64,000 nt of DNA from Prevotella sp. GTDB taxonomy: Bacteria > Bacteroidota > Bacteroidia > Bacteroidales > Bacteroidaceae. Shown here piece after piece: positions 42,129 through 51,258 of this stretch (positions are counted from its first letter, which is position 1; the number at the start of each line of letters is the position of its first letter). A program made the position numbers and the translations under genes. The notes beneath the pieces were generated by a model, which saw nothing but the letters and a program-made list of their open reading frames with translations, was not told where the DNA came from and did no database searches. The stretch covers positions 124,001-188,000 of the forward strand of contig JAEEWT010000006.1 in assembly GCA_016287755.1 (NCBI GenBank), read 5' to 3'.

Positions 42129-42968
42129 ATGAAGACAATGAAATATTTATTCATGCTGACCGTCATGGCATTGATGGCTGCATGTATGGAAGACGAAGTC
42201 TATGAAGGACCGTCAAGCATCGACTCGGTGGCATCAAGCATCGCTGCTCCTACATCTACCGACAACGTGACCGTTACCGCTGTAGTCTCTGGTCTGCAGG
42301 CTGTTCGCACCGCCACACTGTCATATAGCATCAACGGTGGAGGCTACAACGAGGTGGCCATGAGCGGAAACGGAAACACTTTCACGGGTGTGATTCCTGC
42401 TCAGGAAGACGGCACCAAGGTGAAATACTTCGTGACGGTGGTCAACGAGGCTGGCTTCTCTACTGATTCTCCTGAACGCGAATACCAGGTAGGTGATCCC
42501 CCAACCGACTTTACGAAGCTGCGCTTGAATGAGCTCTTCGGTGCTGCTGATACTGATGAGGGTAAGTTCATTGAGCTGTATAACATGGGCGACTTCCCCA
42601 TCAAGCTCAAAGGGGTTTCCCTGAAGAAAGACGGTAAGGATACTTGGATGGGTATCGAAGGTGAGGTGATTCCTGCTCATGGCTGCTGGGCCATCATTGG
42701 TGCCAAGGGTACCACGGAACGTGGCTTCTCAAGCGGTTTCTCGAACAAGAAGTCGGTATTGGTGGAACTCTTTGATCCTGATGGCAAGCCTCTGGATGTA
42801 TTCCAGCGTGGTGAAGAAGATACGGGCTGGGGTAACCAGTCACTAGATAAGGTATCAGGTTCCTGGAGTCGTGTTCCCGACGGAACAGGTAAGTGGGTGG
42901 TAACAGATCCTACCTGCGGTGACTTGAATGCCACAACCGGCACCGAGGATGAGACAGTGGTGCAGTGA
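42129..42968 (+). CDS. Lipoprotein with lamin-tail domain
   Basis: About 279 residues from MKTMKYLFMLTVMALMAAC, a lipoprotein signal with Cys at about 19. Residues 35-125 form an Ig-like domain (TVTAVVSGLQAVRTATLSYSINGGGYNEVAM), and residues 133-265 a lamin-tail domain (LRLNELFGAADTDEGKFIELYNMGDFPIKLKGVSLKKDGKDTW, SWSRVPDGTGKWV, DPTCGDLN). Bacterial lamin-tail domains are extracellular and of unclear function; some accompany nucleases or phosphatases. It lies between the porin and the CYTH genes. After the stop the sequence shows a weak 7-bp period (AGATAAA, AGATGAG, AAATAAT). Confidence 0.85.
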   Translation: MKTMKYLFMLTVMALMAACMEDEVYEGPSSIDSVASSIAAPTSTDNVTVTAVVSGLQAVRTATLSYSINGGGYNEVAMSGNGNTFTGVIPAQEDGTKVKYFVTVVNEAGFSTDSPEREYQVGDPPTDFTKLRLNELFGAADTDEGKFIELYNMGDFPIKLKGVSLKKDGKDTWMGIEGEVIPAHGCWAIIGAKGTTERGFSSGFSNKKSVLVELFDPDGKPLDVFQRGEEDTGWGNQSLDKVSGSWSRVPDGTGKWVVTDPTCGDLNATTGTEDETVVQ

Positions 42969-43033
42969 AGATAAAAGATGAGAAATAATCATACATTCCT
43001 AACAATAATTATTTAAACGATCAGTTATCAATA

Positions 43034-43678
43034 ATGGAAAAAGAGAAAATGAAAATCGGTGAAATCTCAAAGCCACGCTTTGAGTTCCGCAGTTTTGGTC
43101 GCTGCTTCTGTGATGCAGCCAAGCGCATGGCCCGACTGAGTGTACCAGTACCTGAGAAGGTTTGGGAACGCCATAGTACCGAGACCTACATCGTGAGTCG
43201 TACCAATGATGTGAACAACACGAAGATCCGCGACGGGAAGATGGATATCAAGACCTTCGTGCAGAGTGTTGACGGACTGGAACAATGGAACCCGCTGATG
43301 AAGGGTGAATTCCCCATCGCCAAAGAGGTGCTTGAGAATGATGTCTTCCCTGCCTTCAAGGTGGAAGGAATGCCCAAGCTCGATAAGCCGACCTACACTT
43401 TGGAGGAGTTCCTCGCCATGATCAACGAGCATCCTGACCTCCAGGCTGTGAAGGTGGAGAAGGTGCGCTTTGGCTACATGGTGAACGATACCATCTGTGA
43501 AACAGGTGATGTATATATCAACGGGGCCTTGGTGAAGACCATCAACTCTGAATCCACGGAGATTGAGGACATCAAGAAGACCATCGCCGATGTGGGTCTT
43601 GAGGGTGTGGAGAACATCAACTACCTGCAGGCCATCAAGAGAGTGATTGGTATGATCAATAAACCTTTAGCAAACTAA
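43034..43678 (+). CDS. Uncharacterised protein, probably CYTH-related
   Basis: 214 residues, no signal peptide. The order of charged strands (KPRFEFRSFG, ETYIVSRTNDVNNTKIRDGKMDIKTF, then KVEKVRFGYMVNDTICETGDVYING and TINSESTEIEDI) resembles a CYTH tunnel fold, with KxR and ExE-type strands, but the N-terminal ExExK motif is not clear. The next gene, 4 bp later, is a certain CYTH protein, so the pair may be an old duplication or partners. Assignment is tentative. Confidence 0.65.
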   Translation: MEKEKMKIGEISKPRFEFRSFGRCFCDAAKRMARLSVPVPEKVWERHSTETYIVSRTNDVNNTKIRDGKMDIKTFVQSVDGLEQWNPLMKGEFPIAKEVLENDVFPAFKVEGMPKLDKPTYTLEEFLAMINEHPDLQAVKVEKVRFGYMVNDTICETGDVYINGALVKTINSESTEIEDIKKTIADVGLEGVENINYLQAIKRVIGMINKPLAN

Positions 43679-43682
43679 GATT

Positions 43683-44153
43683 ATGGCACAGGAAATAGAA
43701 CGTAAGTTTCTCGTAAAAGGAGACTTCAAGAGCGAAGCTTTCAAGAGTACCCGCATCACACAGGGTTACCTGAGTTCGGTACCTGAACGCACCGTTCGTG
43801 TCAGGGTAAAGGGCGACAAGGGTTTCATCACCATCAAAGGTATTGGTAATGAGAGTGGTGCCAGTCGTTTCGAGTGGGAAAAGGAGATTCCTGTGGAAGA
43901 GGTGCGCGACTTGCTGAAGATCTGTGAGCCGGGTGTTATCGACAAGACCCGCTATCTGGTAAAGAACGGTGACCTCACCTTCGAAGTGGATGAGTTCTAC
44001 GGTGACAACGACGGTCTGACCGTTGCTGAGATTGAGCTGCCCGACGAGGATACACAGTTCAACCGTCCTGCATGGCTGGGAGAGGAAGTAACGGGCGATG
44101 TCCGTTTCTACAACTCCATGCTCATGAAGAATCCCTATAAGAACTGGAAGTAA
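43683..44153 (+). CDS. CYTH-domain protein (triphosphate tunnel metalloenzyme)
   Basis: 156 residues starting MAQEIERKFLVKGDF, where E4, E6 and K8 form the ExExK signature. RTVRVRVKGDKGFITIKG and FEWEKEIP, then KTRYLVKNGDLTFEVDEFYGDNDGLTVAEIELP, supply the remaining tunnel Arg, Lys and Glu strands. Bacterial relatives hydrolyse inorganic triphosphate or related triphosphates. The protein is a single-domain version without CHAD. In this phosphate-linked block a role in polyphosphate or triphosphate turnover is plausible. Confidence 0.93.
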   Translation: MAQEIERKFLVKGDFKSEAFKSTRITQGYLSSVPERTVRVRVKGDKGFITIKGIGNESGASRFEWEKEIPVEEVRDLLKICEPGVIDKTRYLVKNGDLTFEVDEFYGDNDGLTVAEIELPDEDTQFNRPAWLGEEVTGDVRFYNSMLMKNPYKNWK

Positions 44154-44169
44154 CCTTCTTCATGTCAGA

Positions 44170-44193
44170 GTGTGCTCCCTTAGGGGAGCCACT
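44170..44193. other. Intercistronic stem-loop between CYTH and DASS genes
   Basis: GCTCCC, loop TTAG, GGGAGC (44174-44189), with the flanks AGTG and CACT extending the pairing. No T tract, so it may be an mRNA processing or stability site. Confidence 0.5.
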
Positions 44194-44213
44194 CTTCAAT
44201 CCTTCAACATATC

Positions 44214-45914
44214 ATGAACAACGAAAACAAACCTACTCCGGCATTCGATCCGCTCGATATGAATAACTACCGTATCGAGAAACTGCCGAAGATGAAGAAA
44301 TCAGGATTCGAGCGGGTGCTCCAGCGCATTGGGGCTCCCTTGGCTATCCTGGCATTCATCTTACTCTACTGGGTGGTTGACATCCCGTTTGTCAACCGGA
44401 TCGATACCAATAAGGAGACCACTACCCTCACCTCTTCGGCCGTGAAACGCTATGACCAGCTGGCGGAAACTGCCATGGAGCAGATAACGGCAGAACAGAC
44501 AGAGAAGACCGTTACCGCACAGATTGAGGAACAGGTGGAGGATGCTGCCCATAACAAGTTCATCCGCATTAACTATGCCATGTTGGCCATCTTTGTGGCA
44601 GCCATCATTCTATGGATTTCAGAGGCTATACCCAATTACCTTACCTCGCTGTTGGTTATCCTGGGTATCGTACTGACCAATATCACGACCGACAAGACGG
44701 CCTATGCCCAGTTGGGACATCCCGTCATGTGGCTGAACATCTTGTCGTTCATCCTGGCCAGTATGCTGGTGAAGACACAGGTGGCCAAACGCTTTGCACT
44801 GTGGTTTGTCCTGAAGTTCGGACGGAACGCAGGAGGTATCATGATCAGCTTTATCATCATCAACCTCGTCTTGTCGGCTTTCATCTCCGCCACAACGGCC
44901 AAGGCGGCCATCTTATTACCTATCTTCATGGTGGTGGCAGCCATCTATGGAGCCACAGGTGGGGAACACAGGAACAATTTCGGGCGAAACCTCATCCTGC
45001 AGAACCTCTTCCAGATCAACTTAGGTGCCAACGCTTTCCTCACGGGATCAGGAGCCACCTTGTTGGCAGGATCACTTATAGCAGGAGCCATGGGTATTGG
45101 TTCTTTCAGTTACCAGGACTGGTTCAAAGCGGCCTTCCCAATGAACGTATTACTCATTCTGATTGCTTGGTTTGTGGGTACGAAGATCTTCTTCCCGCTG
45201 AAGAAAGAGGAACGTGTGCCGCAGATTGCCGGTGGTATGGAACGACTCCGTGAGGAACTGAACAAATTAGGTAAGATGAAACCCGAGGAATGGAAGTCGG
45301 TGGCCATCTTCATGGTTGTTCTCATTCTTTGGGCAACCGACAAGCAGCACGGTATTAACCAGACGGCCGTGGCCTTCATGGGAGCTGTCGTTGCCCTACT
45401 ACCAGGTATCGGTGTAGTGAAATGGAACGATGTGGATATTCCTTGGCATCTGCTGCTCTTCTCTGCCGGTGCCTATACCTTAGGAGCAGGACTCGATGCT
45501 ACTGGTCTTCCGGGAACGCTTATCGATGCGTTGTTCAGTAATATCGGTATCACGCAGGAGACACCTTTCTGGGTACTCTACCTGATACTGACTGCCGGTA
45601 TGTTGCTATTCTCTCTGGTGTTCCAGTCGAAAACCATGCTGACACTGATTTTCGTGCCCATCGCCATCGGTGTGGCCCAGAAGAACGGGTATGCCATCAT
45701 GAGTCTGGCCTTCCCCGTAGCCATGCTGGTAGGTCATGTTTATGTTCTGCCTTTCAACAGTAAGCCTGCCGCCCTGCTCTACACAACGAACCAGTACAGC
45801 TGGAGCGACACGTTCAAGTTCGGCATCACCATGATGTTCATCAGCTGGCTCATGATCATCCTCTGGGGTGAGACCGTATTGAAATGGTTCGGCTACACTA
45901 ACGGTGTCTTCTAA
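44214..45914 (+). CDS. DASS/SLC13-family sodium:anion symporter
   Basis: 566 residues with a cytoplasmic N-terminus, about 12 membrane segments, and a hydrophilic, acidic helical insert after the first segment (ETAMEQITAEQTEKTVTAQIEEQVEDAAHNK). Transporter-like motifs are SAFISATTAKAAILLPI, NLGANAFLTGSGATLLAGSLIAGAM and the second-half repeat VFQSKTMLTLIFVPIAIGVAQ. SLC13 members import dicarboxylates, sulfate or phosphate with sodium. The usual SNT motif is modified (SATTAKA, TGSGAT), so specificity is not predictable; context would allow phosphate or sulfate. Confidence 0.9.
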   Translation: MNNENKPTPAFDPLDMNNYRIEKLPKMKKSGFERVLQRIGAPLAILAFILLYWVVDIPFVNRIDTNKETTTLTSSAVKRYDQLAETAMEQITAEQTEKTVTAQIEEQVEDAAHNKFIRINYAMLAIFVAAIILWISEAIPNYLTSLLVILGIVLTNITTDKTAYAQLGHPVMWLNILSFILASMLVKTQVAKRFALWFVLKFGRNAGGIMISFIIINLVLSAFISATTAKAAILLPIFMVVAAIYGATGGEHRNNFGRNLILQNLFQINLGANAFLTGSGATLLAGSLIAGAMGIGSFSYQDWFKAAFPMNVLLILIAWFVGTKIFFPLKKEERVPQIAGGMERLREELNKLGKMKPEEWKSVAIFMVVLILWATDKQHGINQTAVAFMGAVVALLPGIGVVKWNDVDIPWHLLLFSAGAYTLGAGLDATGLPGTLIDALFSNIGITQETPFWVLYLILTAGMLLFSLVFQSKTMLTLIFVPIAIGVAQKNGYAIMSLAFPVAMLVGHVYVLPFNSKPAALLYTTNQYSWSDTFKFGITMMFISWLMIILWGETVLKWFGYTNGVF

Positions 45915-45943
45915 GATTGTTTCATGAATAAAAACCGTAGTAT

Positions 45944-47404
45944 ATGATTGATATTCTTCCGAAAATACACGACCGTAATACATTGGAGTTCAAGGTAGGC
46001 TACAAGGCACCTGATGGTACTGCCTATCACGACTTCGAGATGAATACATGGATATTCATCCCGGAGACACTCGATGTGAACAAGCATACCTATCTGAAGG
46101 AGAATTTCTATCGTGACATCCTGTCGTACATACGGTTGATTACCCCCTACTATCAGCTGGAGGAGTTGGCTTCCACAACCAGTCTACCTTATCAACGACT
46201 CAGTAATGCGTGCCTGTCACTTTCTCCGCAGTCGTCGGAAAAAGAAAAGGAACAGGAGGATTACGAGCGTGAAATCAAGATGTTTGCCTCGATCTTCAAG
46301 AGCAGCATCCGTGATACGTTCCGAGCCGCCATCAGTAGCAAACAACCGATTGATCAGGAGCAGTGCAGGAAAACGCTGGGGAGTATTGCCCAGATTTTCA
46401 AGAACTACCGTTCGTTGGGCGAGCAGATGGAAAAGAAAGGCACGCCCAATGAACTGATGCTCTATTTCCGCTATGGAGATGAGTTCCTGTCGAACGTGGT
46501 GGAGCAGCATGTCTTCAGGATGATCCAACATCTCCGTAAGCATGACTCCCAAGGCTACGAGGCATTGAAGTCGGATCTCCAGCAGTTGCTTGACAGTGAG
46601 CACGACTACCGGTTGCAGGCAGGATACCTCTGTGTGCAGGAAGGTTCTGCTGAAGATAATACCGAGTTTGTGTATCATGCAGGAAAGCTGAAGAAATACA
46701 TTGAGAGTAATCTCTACCTGCCTACTCATAAACGGAGGAATGCCGTATTCCTGGAGCAGGTGGTATTCAGTCTGGCGGCCGGTCTTTCCATGATCTTCGC
46801 CACCGTCATCTCTTTCGCTTTCCAGCAGACATACGGCAACTTCACGCTACCCTTCTTCATTGCGCTGGTCATCAGTTACATGTTCAAGGACCGTATCAAG
46901 GAACTGGTTCGTGTGTACTTCGCCACCCGACTGAGCAGTCGTCTGTTCGACTATAAGACCGAGATCCGTGTTGGCTTCTTAAAAGTAGGTTGGTGTAAAG
47001 AAGGATTCGATTTCATGAATCCCGAAAAGATCACACAACTGGTCAGGAAGATGCGCAACCGTCACTCCCCCTTGGTGATTGGAAGAGGTGTGGAAGAACA
47101 GGTGATTCAATTCCGTAAGAAAATCCACCTGAACAGAAAGGCCATCAGTAAGCTATCTCCCTATCCGCTGAGTGGCATCAATGATATTGTGCGTTACAAC
47201 CTTTCGGAGTTCATGCGGAAGATGGATAATCCAAAGGTTCCCCTGTGTGCCAATAAGGGAAACGGACAGTATATTCCTGTGGAGGGGCGCAAGGTGTATT
47301 ACCTGAACTTCATCATCCAGCTAAAATATGAAGAGGCCACCCGTTATCGCCGTTACCGTATCTGCCTGAGCAGAAAGGGCATACACGACATAGAAGAAAT
47401 ATAA
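45944..47404 (+). CDS. Uncharacterised two-membrane-segment protein
   Basis: 486 residues, not recognised. The first 265 residues are soluble and mostly helical (with an SSEKEKEQEDYEREIKMF charged stretch). Two adjacent hydrophobic segments follow (VVFSLAAGLSMIFATVISFAF and TLPFFIALVISYMF, about 275-320), then a soluble C-terminal half rich in Arg/Lys (RKKIHLNRKAISKLSPYPLSG) ending in a beta strand set. It lies 29 bp after the DASS gene and 4 bp before a small lipoprotein gene, as part of the phosphate-linked block. Confidence 0.8.
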   Translation: MIDILPKIHDRNTLEFKVGYKAPDGTAYHDFEMNTWIFIPETLDVNKHTYLKENFYRDILSYIRLITPYYQLEELASTTSLPYQRLSNACLSLSPQSSEKEKEQEDYEREIKMFASIFKSSIRDTFRAAISSKQPIDQEQCRKTLGSIAQIFKNYRSLGEQMEKKGTPNELMLYFRYGDEFLSNVVEQHVFRMIQHLRKHDSQGYEALKSDLQQLLDSEHDYRLQAGYLCVQEGSAEDNTEFVYHAGKLKKYIESNLYLPTHKRRNAVFLEQVVFSLAAGLSMIFATVISFAFQQTYGNFTLPFFIALVISYMFKDRIKELVRVYFATRLSSRLFDYKTEIRVGFLKVGWCKEGFDFMNPEKITQLVRKMRNRHSPLVIGRGVEEQVIQFRKKIHLNRKAISKLSPYPLSGINDIVRYNLSEFMRKMDNPKVPLCANKGNGQYIPVEGRKVYYLNFIIQLKYEEATRYRRYRICLSRKGIHDIEEI

Positions 47405-47408
47405 AGAT

Positions 47409-47777
47409 ATGAAAAAGATCATCCCTGTCATCTTGCTGTGCATCTTGCTGCTGACAGCATGTGAGAACAATCATTCCGTCAATATCCTGATTGCCAATAC
47501 CGCCAATCAGTCATTCAGGCAACGGGAGATTATTATACCTCTCGACACCATCTGTATGTGGCTGGAGCTAACCGACCATGATACGCTCATTTTGCTAAAT
47601 GAAAAGAATGAGTCACAGGATTTTCGATTTATTAAAGGACGTTCGGCCATTGCCTTCATCGTTCCCGTTATCCAAAGTCAGTCGCAGAAGAACTACACAA
47701 TCAACAAGTCACACACTCGTCTTGGGGAGAACATCCTGGCTTTCCGTAAAAAGAAGATCAGGATTGTCCTGCAATAG
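47409..47777 (+). CDS. Small lipoprotein
   Basis: 122 residues with lipoprotein signal MKKIIPVILLCILLLTAC. The rest looks like a single beta-sandwich (NHSVNILIANTANQSFRQREIIIPLD, then DTLILLNEKNESQDFRF and SAIAFIVPVIQSQSQKNYTI). Not recognised. Its 3' end overlaps the 3' end of the convergent nucleotidyltransferase gene by 20 bp, so no terminator separates the two. Confidence 0.75.
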   Translation: MKKIIPVILLCILLLTACENNHSVNILIANTANQSFRQREIIIPLDTICMWLELTDHDTLILLNEKNESQDFRFIKGRSAIAFIVPVIQSQSQKNYTINKSHTRLGENILAFRKKKIRIVLQ

Positions 47778-48543
47778 AGGTCTCCTCGTCAAGAAGGAAC
47801 TCTTCCGCCTGTTGGAGAGAATTGAGCTTCCCTACATCGATCATCCGCAGGTTGTCTGCCACATATCCGGAAAGAGGATGTGTGGCACAAGCGTTTAGGT
47901 AGAAGTCGATGATGGGGAAACGGTCGGGCCATTGATCCATCATCGGGAACAAGGCAGGACTAAACACATGAATACCTGAAAAAGCCAGCATCTGCAAGGA
48001 TTGCAGTTCATCTTTCACCCAGTCGTGCGGAGACTTCACCTCACCTGTTTCCTTGTTCGTCCACCCTACCAATCGGTATTCCTCATCAAAGAGCAGGTAG
48101 CGTTTCGTCTGTCGTTCACTTACCAGCAGCGTAGCCTCAGCTCCGGAAGCGCAAGCATGATCATAGAAGGCGGTCAGATCCACATTACTGAGGATATCCA
48201 CATTATGAATAAGCACAGGTGAGTGAGGATCGAACAAATCCCTTGCCTTCTTGATGCCACCACCGGTTTCCAGCAGCTGTTCGGTCTCATCAGAAAACCT
48301 GATATCCAGTCCGAAGTGCTCATTCTCTTCCAGATAGTCGATAATCTGCTGGGCAAAATGGTGCACGTTGACGACAATACGTTGGAATCCCGCATCCTTC
48401 AAGCGAAGAATGACATGTTTGATGAGGGGTTCCCCACCAATCCTCACCAATGCTTTGGGCATGGTGTCAGTAAGCGGTTTGAGTCGTGTGCCCAATCCCG
48501 CTGCAAATATCATGGCCTGTCTTATAGATTGTTCTTCCATCAC
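47758..48543 (-). CDS. Sugar-1-phosphate nucleotidyltransferase, MurU-like
   Basis: 261 residues with the nucleotidyltransferase signature MIFAAGLGTRLKPLTDTMPKALVRIGGEPLI, followed by IVVNVHHFAQQIIDYL, TGGGIKKARDLF and LIHNVDILSNVDL (metal-binding Asp). The best fit by motif is MurNAc-1-phosphate uridylyltransferase (MurU) of the cell-wall recycling route. In many Bacteroidetes this gene sits beside an AmgK-type kinase fused to a RapZ domain; here that gene is 6.5 kb away (55093-56676) with GH31 and esterase genes between. Guanylyl- or glucose-1-phosphate specificity cannot be excluded. Confidence 0.82.
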   Translation of the reverse strand: MMEEQSIRQAMIFAAGLGTRLKPLTDTMPKALVRIGGEPLIKHVILRLKDAGFQRIVVNVHHFAQQIIDYLEENEHFGLDIRFSDETEQLLETGGGIKKARDLFDPHSPVLIHNVDILSNVDLTAFYDHACASGAEATLLVSERQTKRYLLFDEEYRLVGWTNKETGEVKSPHDWVKDELQSLQMLAFSGIHVFSPALFPMMDQWPDRFPIIDFYLNACATHPLSGYVADNLRMIDVGKLNSLQQAEEFLLDEETSIAGQS

Positions 48544-48552
48544 CTTTTAATC

Positions 48553-51030
48553 CTATAACGCAACAACGGTTTTGTTTCCATCGTACTTCACCGTCTGATT
48601 CTTCCCATTCACCACCTGTACCACAAAGCTACGAGAGCGTGGCATAGAGTCAAACTGTCCCTGTCGTTCATCGATGGTCAGCTGCTGCTGACTGTCATTC
48701 CACCGGAAGGTGATGCGTGAGCATTTTCCCCGTTCATACGCATTCGTATGACCGTCGTCTTCATAAAGGGTAAAGATGGCATCAGAACCCGGATAGATAC
48801 GAATCTCAAGAGGGGTATGCAGCGTCTTGGCGGCAATCAGTGGATCAACGGCTAAGGGTAAGATACTTCCTCCCTTCACAAACACTGGTATTCTTGATTT
48901 GTCAACAGCGGTAGTAACCGTCTTTCCTCCCTCCATCTTCTTTCCTGTGTAATAATCATACCACCCTTGAGAATGAACGGGAAGGTAGGTCTTCCAAGAA
49001 GTAACACCTGGTTCGGTAACAGGACTTACCAGTAACGACTGTCCGAACATGTACTCATATTTCTGCTGCAAAGCCTCCTTATCATAGGGGAAATCAAAGA
49101 TGAACGGTCGCATCAGCGTAGAGCCATCAAACGAAACGGCTGCTGCACCACTATAGATATACGACTGCAGGCGGTAGCGTTCTGAGAGGCAGGAAGCAAT
49201 GATATCCTGTGCCTCCTTCCCGTATTTCCACGGCTCTGTCTCACTCATATAACCATGGACACGCATCAAGGGCAGGAAGACACTCGTCTCTATCCACCGC
49301 AGCATCCGCTCGATATATTCCTGGTTGGTGTATTGATTATTCGGACGGAAGAAACCACCTGCATCGTATGTCCACCATGGAACCCCAGCAGCCTGCAGAC
49401 CCATTCCTGCTGTCAGTTGTCGACGTAATGTCTCCCAGTCGTTTCCTACGTCACCCGACCACAAAGCCGTTCCGTAGCGCTGGATTCCAGTATAACCACA
49501 ACGGGTAAGAATCATCGGACGCTGTTCCGGTCTATCGTTGCGTAATCCCTCATAAACGGTTTTATTCACCAGCAACGGATAGATATTCCTCACATCCTCA
49601 CCTGCCCATCGACCATTGTTCACCCGTCGACCAACAAGATCATCATTCTCTGGCTCCGTAGCATCCTGCCACCAAGCATCAATACCCAGGGGGAGGAGCC
49701 GCTGACTGAAGTTCTGCCAATAGGCCTGGGCAGCTTCAGGAGAGAAGAAATCAATCCAGTCGGTGTCAGGGATGTAATAGCCTTTTCGCACCATTTCCTT
49801 ACCTACCTCGGAGTTCTTGTCAATCTTCGACCACACACTGAGCATCAGCTTGACGCCCTGATGATGCAGACTATCTGTCAACTCCTTCGGGTTGGGGTAA
49901 TGATCCTCGTCGAACTGCATGGCATTCCAACCATACTTACCCCAATACTGCCAGTCTTGTACAATCACATCCAAAGGCAGGTTCTCCTGTCGGAATCTTG
50001 CTACTGTCTGTAATATCTCATCCTGTGAATGGAATCGTTCCCGACAATGGATATAACCAGTAGCCCATCGTGGCATAAGTGGTGCATGACCGGTAAGATC
50101 ACGATAGGAAGCAATAATCTCGTCGGCAGTACCGACAAAGATGGTATAGTCAACCGCCGTGGCTTTAGGAGAATGGAATACCGTTTCATCCTTCACCTTA
50201 CCATAATATACTACAGGCTCATCTCCTCTGGAGAGCTCTGCGTAAAGGGTATGCTTCCCTTTCTTCAGATGAACGATGGCAGAAGCTGTTGGCGGAAGCC
50301 ATGTGTTCTGCAGGTCGATAACCGTTTCCCCATCTATCTGCAGATGATGCCTGCGAGCCATCTTCTGACCCACATCCAGCAGCAGCGAATAGTCACCTTC
50401 TTTTTTCACGTTGATGGTTGCCTGGAAGACATTACGCTGGCGCACCTCTCTCCTTGTTCCTTCTGTAGAGGTTACATTCACCACCTCCCTATTGCCTTCG
50501 CCTTCCTGTTTTGTCAACGCCACGCATTGGTTACTGGGATTGAAATCGGTTAATCCATAGTTGTTCCACAGTAAGCCGTAGCCCTTACTGGAAAGCATCA
50601 TGGGAACAGATATCTGCGTATTCACCTGCGTCAGTCTACGGGTAAGTCCGCGGATATTACTATATCCATCCTGGAACTGACCGAGTCCGTAAAGGCACTC
50701 ATCCTTCGGTGAGGCAATGACAAGTGTAGCCTCCCCATTCACCAATTCGTGTCTGAGAGCCGTGAACACGGTTTTCCCCTTCTTATCCTTCACCACCACC
50801 CGCTGACGTTTCTTATCCACGTCAACACGGATGTCGGCATTCACTTCATCATGTTTCACATAAACCCAGTCGGGTAAGTTGTTATCTTCTCCTTCTGCAT
50901 ATTGTATGCGTACGGCGTTCCTTGCTACTGTTTTAACCGTCAGTGTTCCTTTGGCAAAAGAAGCCGTAACCATGCCCATATGAAGTATTAGGGACAAAAC
51001 AAAAACAACCAGTTTCTTGTAAGATTTCAT
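48553..51030 (-). CDS. GH31 alpha-xylosidase/alpha-glucosidase with PA14 insert
   Basis: About 825 residues from MKSYKKLVVFVLSLILHMGMVTASFA (signal peptide). After an N-terminal beta-sandwich there is a PA14-like insertion at about 215-320 (ATINVKKEGDYSLLLDVGQ, HHLQIDGETVIDL, GKHTLYAEL), then the GH31 barrel: nucleophile Asp in WWQDATEPEND, acid/base Asp in ALWSGDVGNDWETLR, and downstream FLPLMRVHGYMSETEPW. A PA14 at this place is characteristic of alpha-xylosidases acting on xyloglucan oligosaccharides, so that is the favoured activity. It stands divergently to a carboxylesterase gene. Confidence 0.92.
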   Translation of the reverse strand: MKSYKKLVVFVLSLILHMGMVTASFAKGTLTVKTVARNAVRIQYAEGEDNNLPDWVYVKHDEVNADIRVDVDKKRQRVVVKDKKGKTVFTALRHELVNGEATLVIASPKDECLYGLGQFQDGYSNIRGLTRRLTQVNTQISVPMMLSSKGYGLLWNNYGLTDFNPSNQCVALTKQEGEGNREVVNVTSTEGTRREVRQRNVFQATINVKKEGDYSLLLDVGQKMARRHHLQIDGETVIDLQNTWLPPTASAIVHLKKGKHTLYAELSRGDEPVVYYGKVKDETVFHSPKATAVDYTIFVGTADEIIASYRDLTGHAPLMPRWATGYIHCRERFHSQDEILQTVARFRQENLPLDVIVQDWQYWGKYGWNAMQFDEDHYPNPKELTDSLHHQGVKLMLSVWSKIDKNSEVGKEMVRKGYYIPDTDWIDFFSPEAAQAYWQNFSQRLLPLGIDAWWQDATEPENDDLVGRRVNNGRWAGEDVRNIYPLLVNKTVYEGLRNDRPEQRPMILTRCGYTGIQRYGTALWSGDVGNDWETLRRQLTAGMGLQAAGVPWWTYDAGGFFRPNNQYTNQEYIERMLRWIETSVFLPLMRVHGYMSETEPWKYGKEAQDIIASCLSERYRLQSYIYSGAAAVSFDGSTLMRPFIFDFPYDKEALQQKYEYMFGQSLLVSPVTEPGVTSWKTYLPVHSQGWYDYYTGKKMEGGKTVTTAVDKSRIPVFVKGGSILPLAVDPLIAAKTLHTPLEIRIYPGSDAIFTLYEDDGHTNAYERGKCSRITFRWNDSQQQLTIDERQGQFDSMPRSRSFVVQVVNGKNQTVKYDGNKTVVAL

Positions 51031-51053
51031 ATACTTAAGCAGTTTATTGCCTG

Positions 51054-51061
51054 CAAAGGTA
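51054..51061 (-). promoter_or_regulatory. Minus-7 element for GH31
   Basis: Minus strand TACCTTTG, 24 bp before the ATG. Confidence 0.6.
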
Positions 51062-51199
51062 CGGATAAACGAGAACAAATCAAAGAAAAATACTTAGTTT
51101 TTCTTTTAAAACAAACATGGTTTGTATCAAAAAATGACACCTCATGTTACATCGAAAAAAAAAGACAGTCTTGGATAACATCTAATTCGTTAAAAATTC

Positions 51200-51207
51200 T
51201 ATCTTTG
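51200..51207 (+). promoter_or_regulatory. Minus-7 element for the carboxylesterase
   Basis: TATCTTTG, 51 bp before the ATG at 51259. Confidence 0.6.
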
Positions 51208-51258
51208 CAAAATCCATTGAAAAATCGAACCCAATTAATAACTAAAAACTATTGTAGC

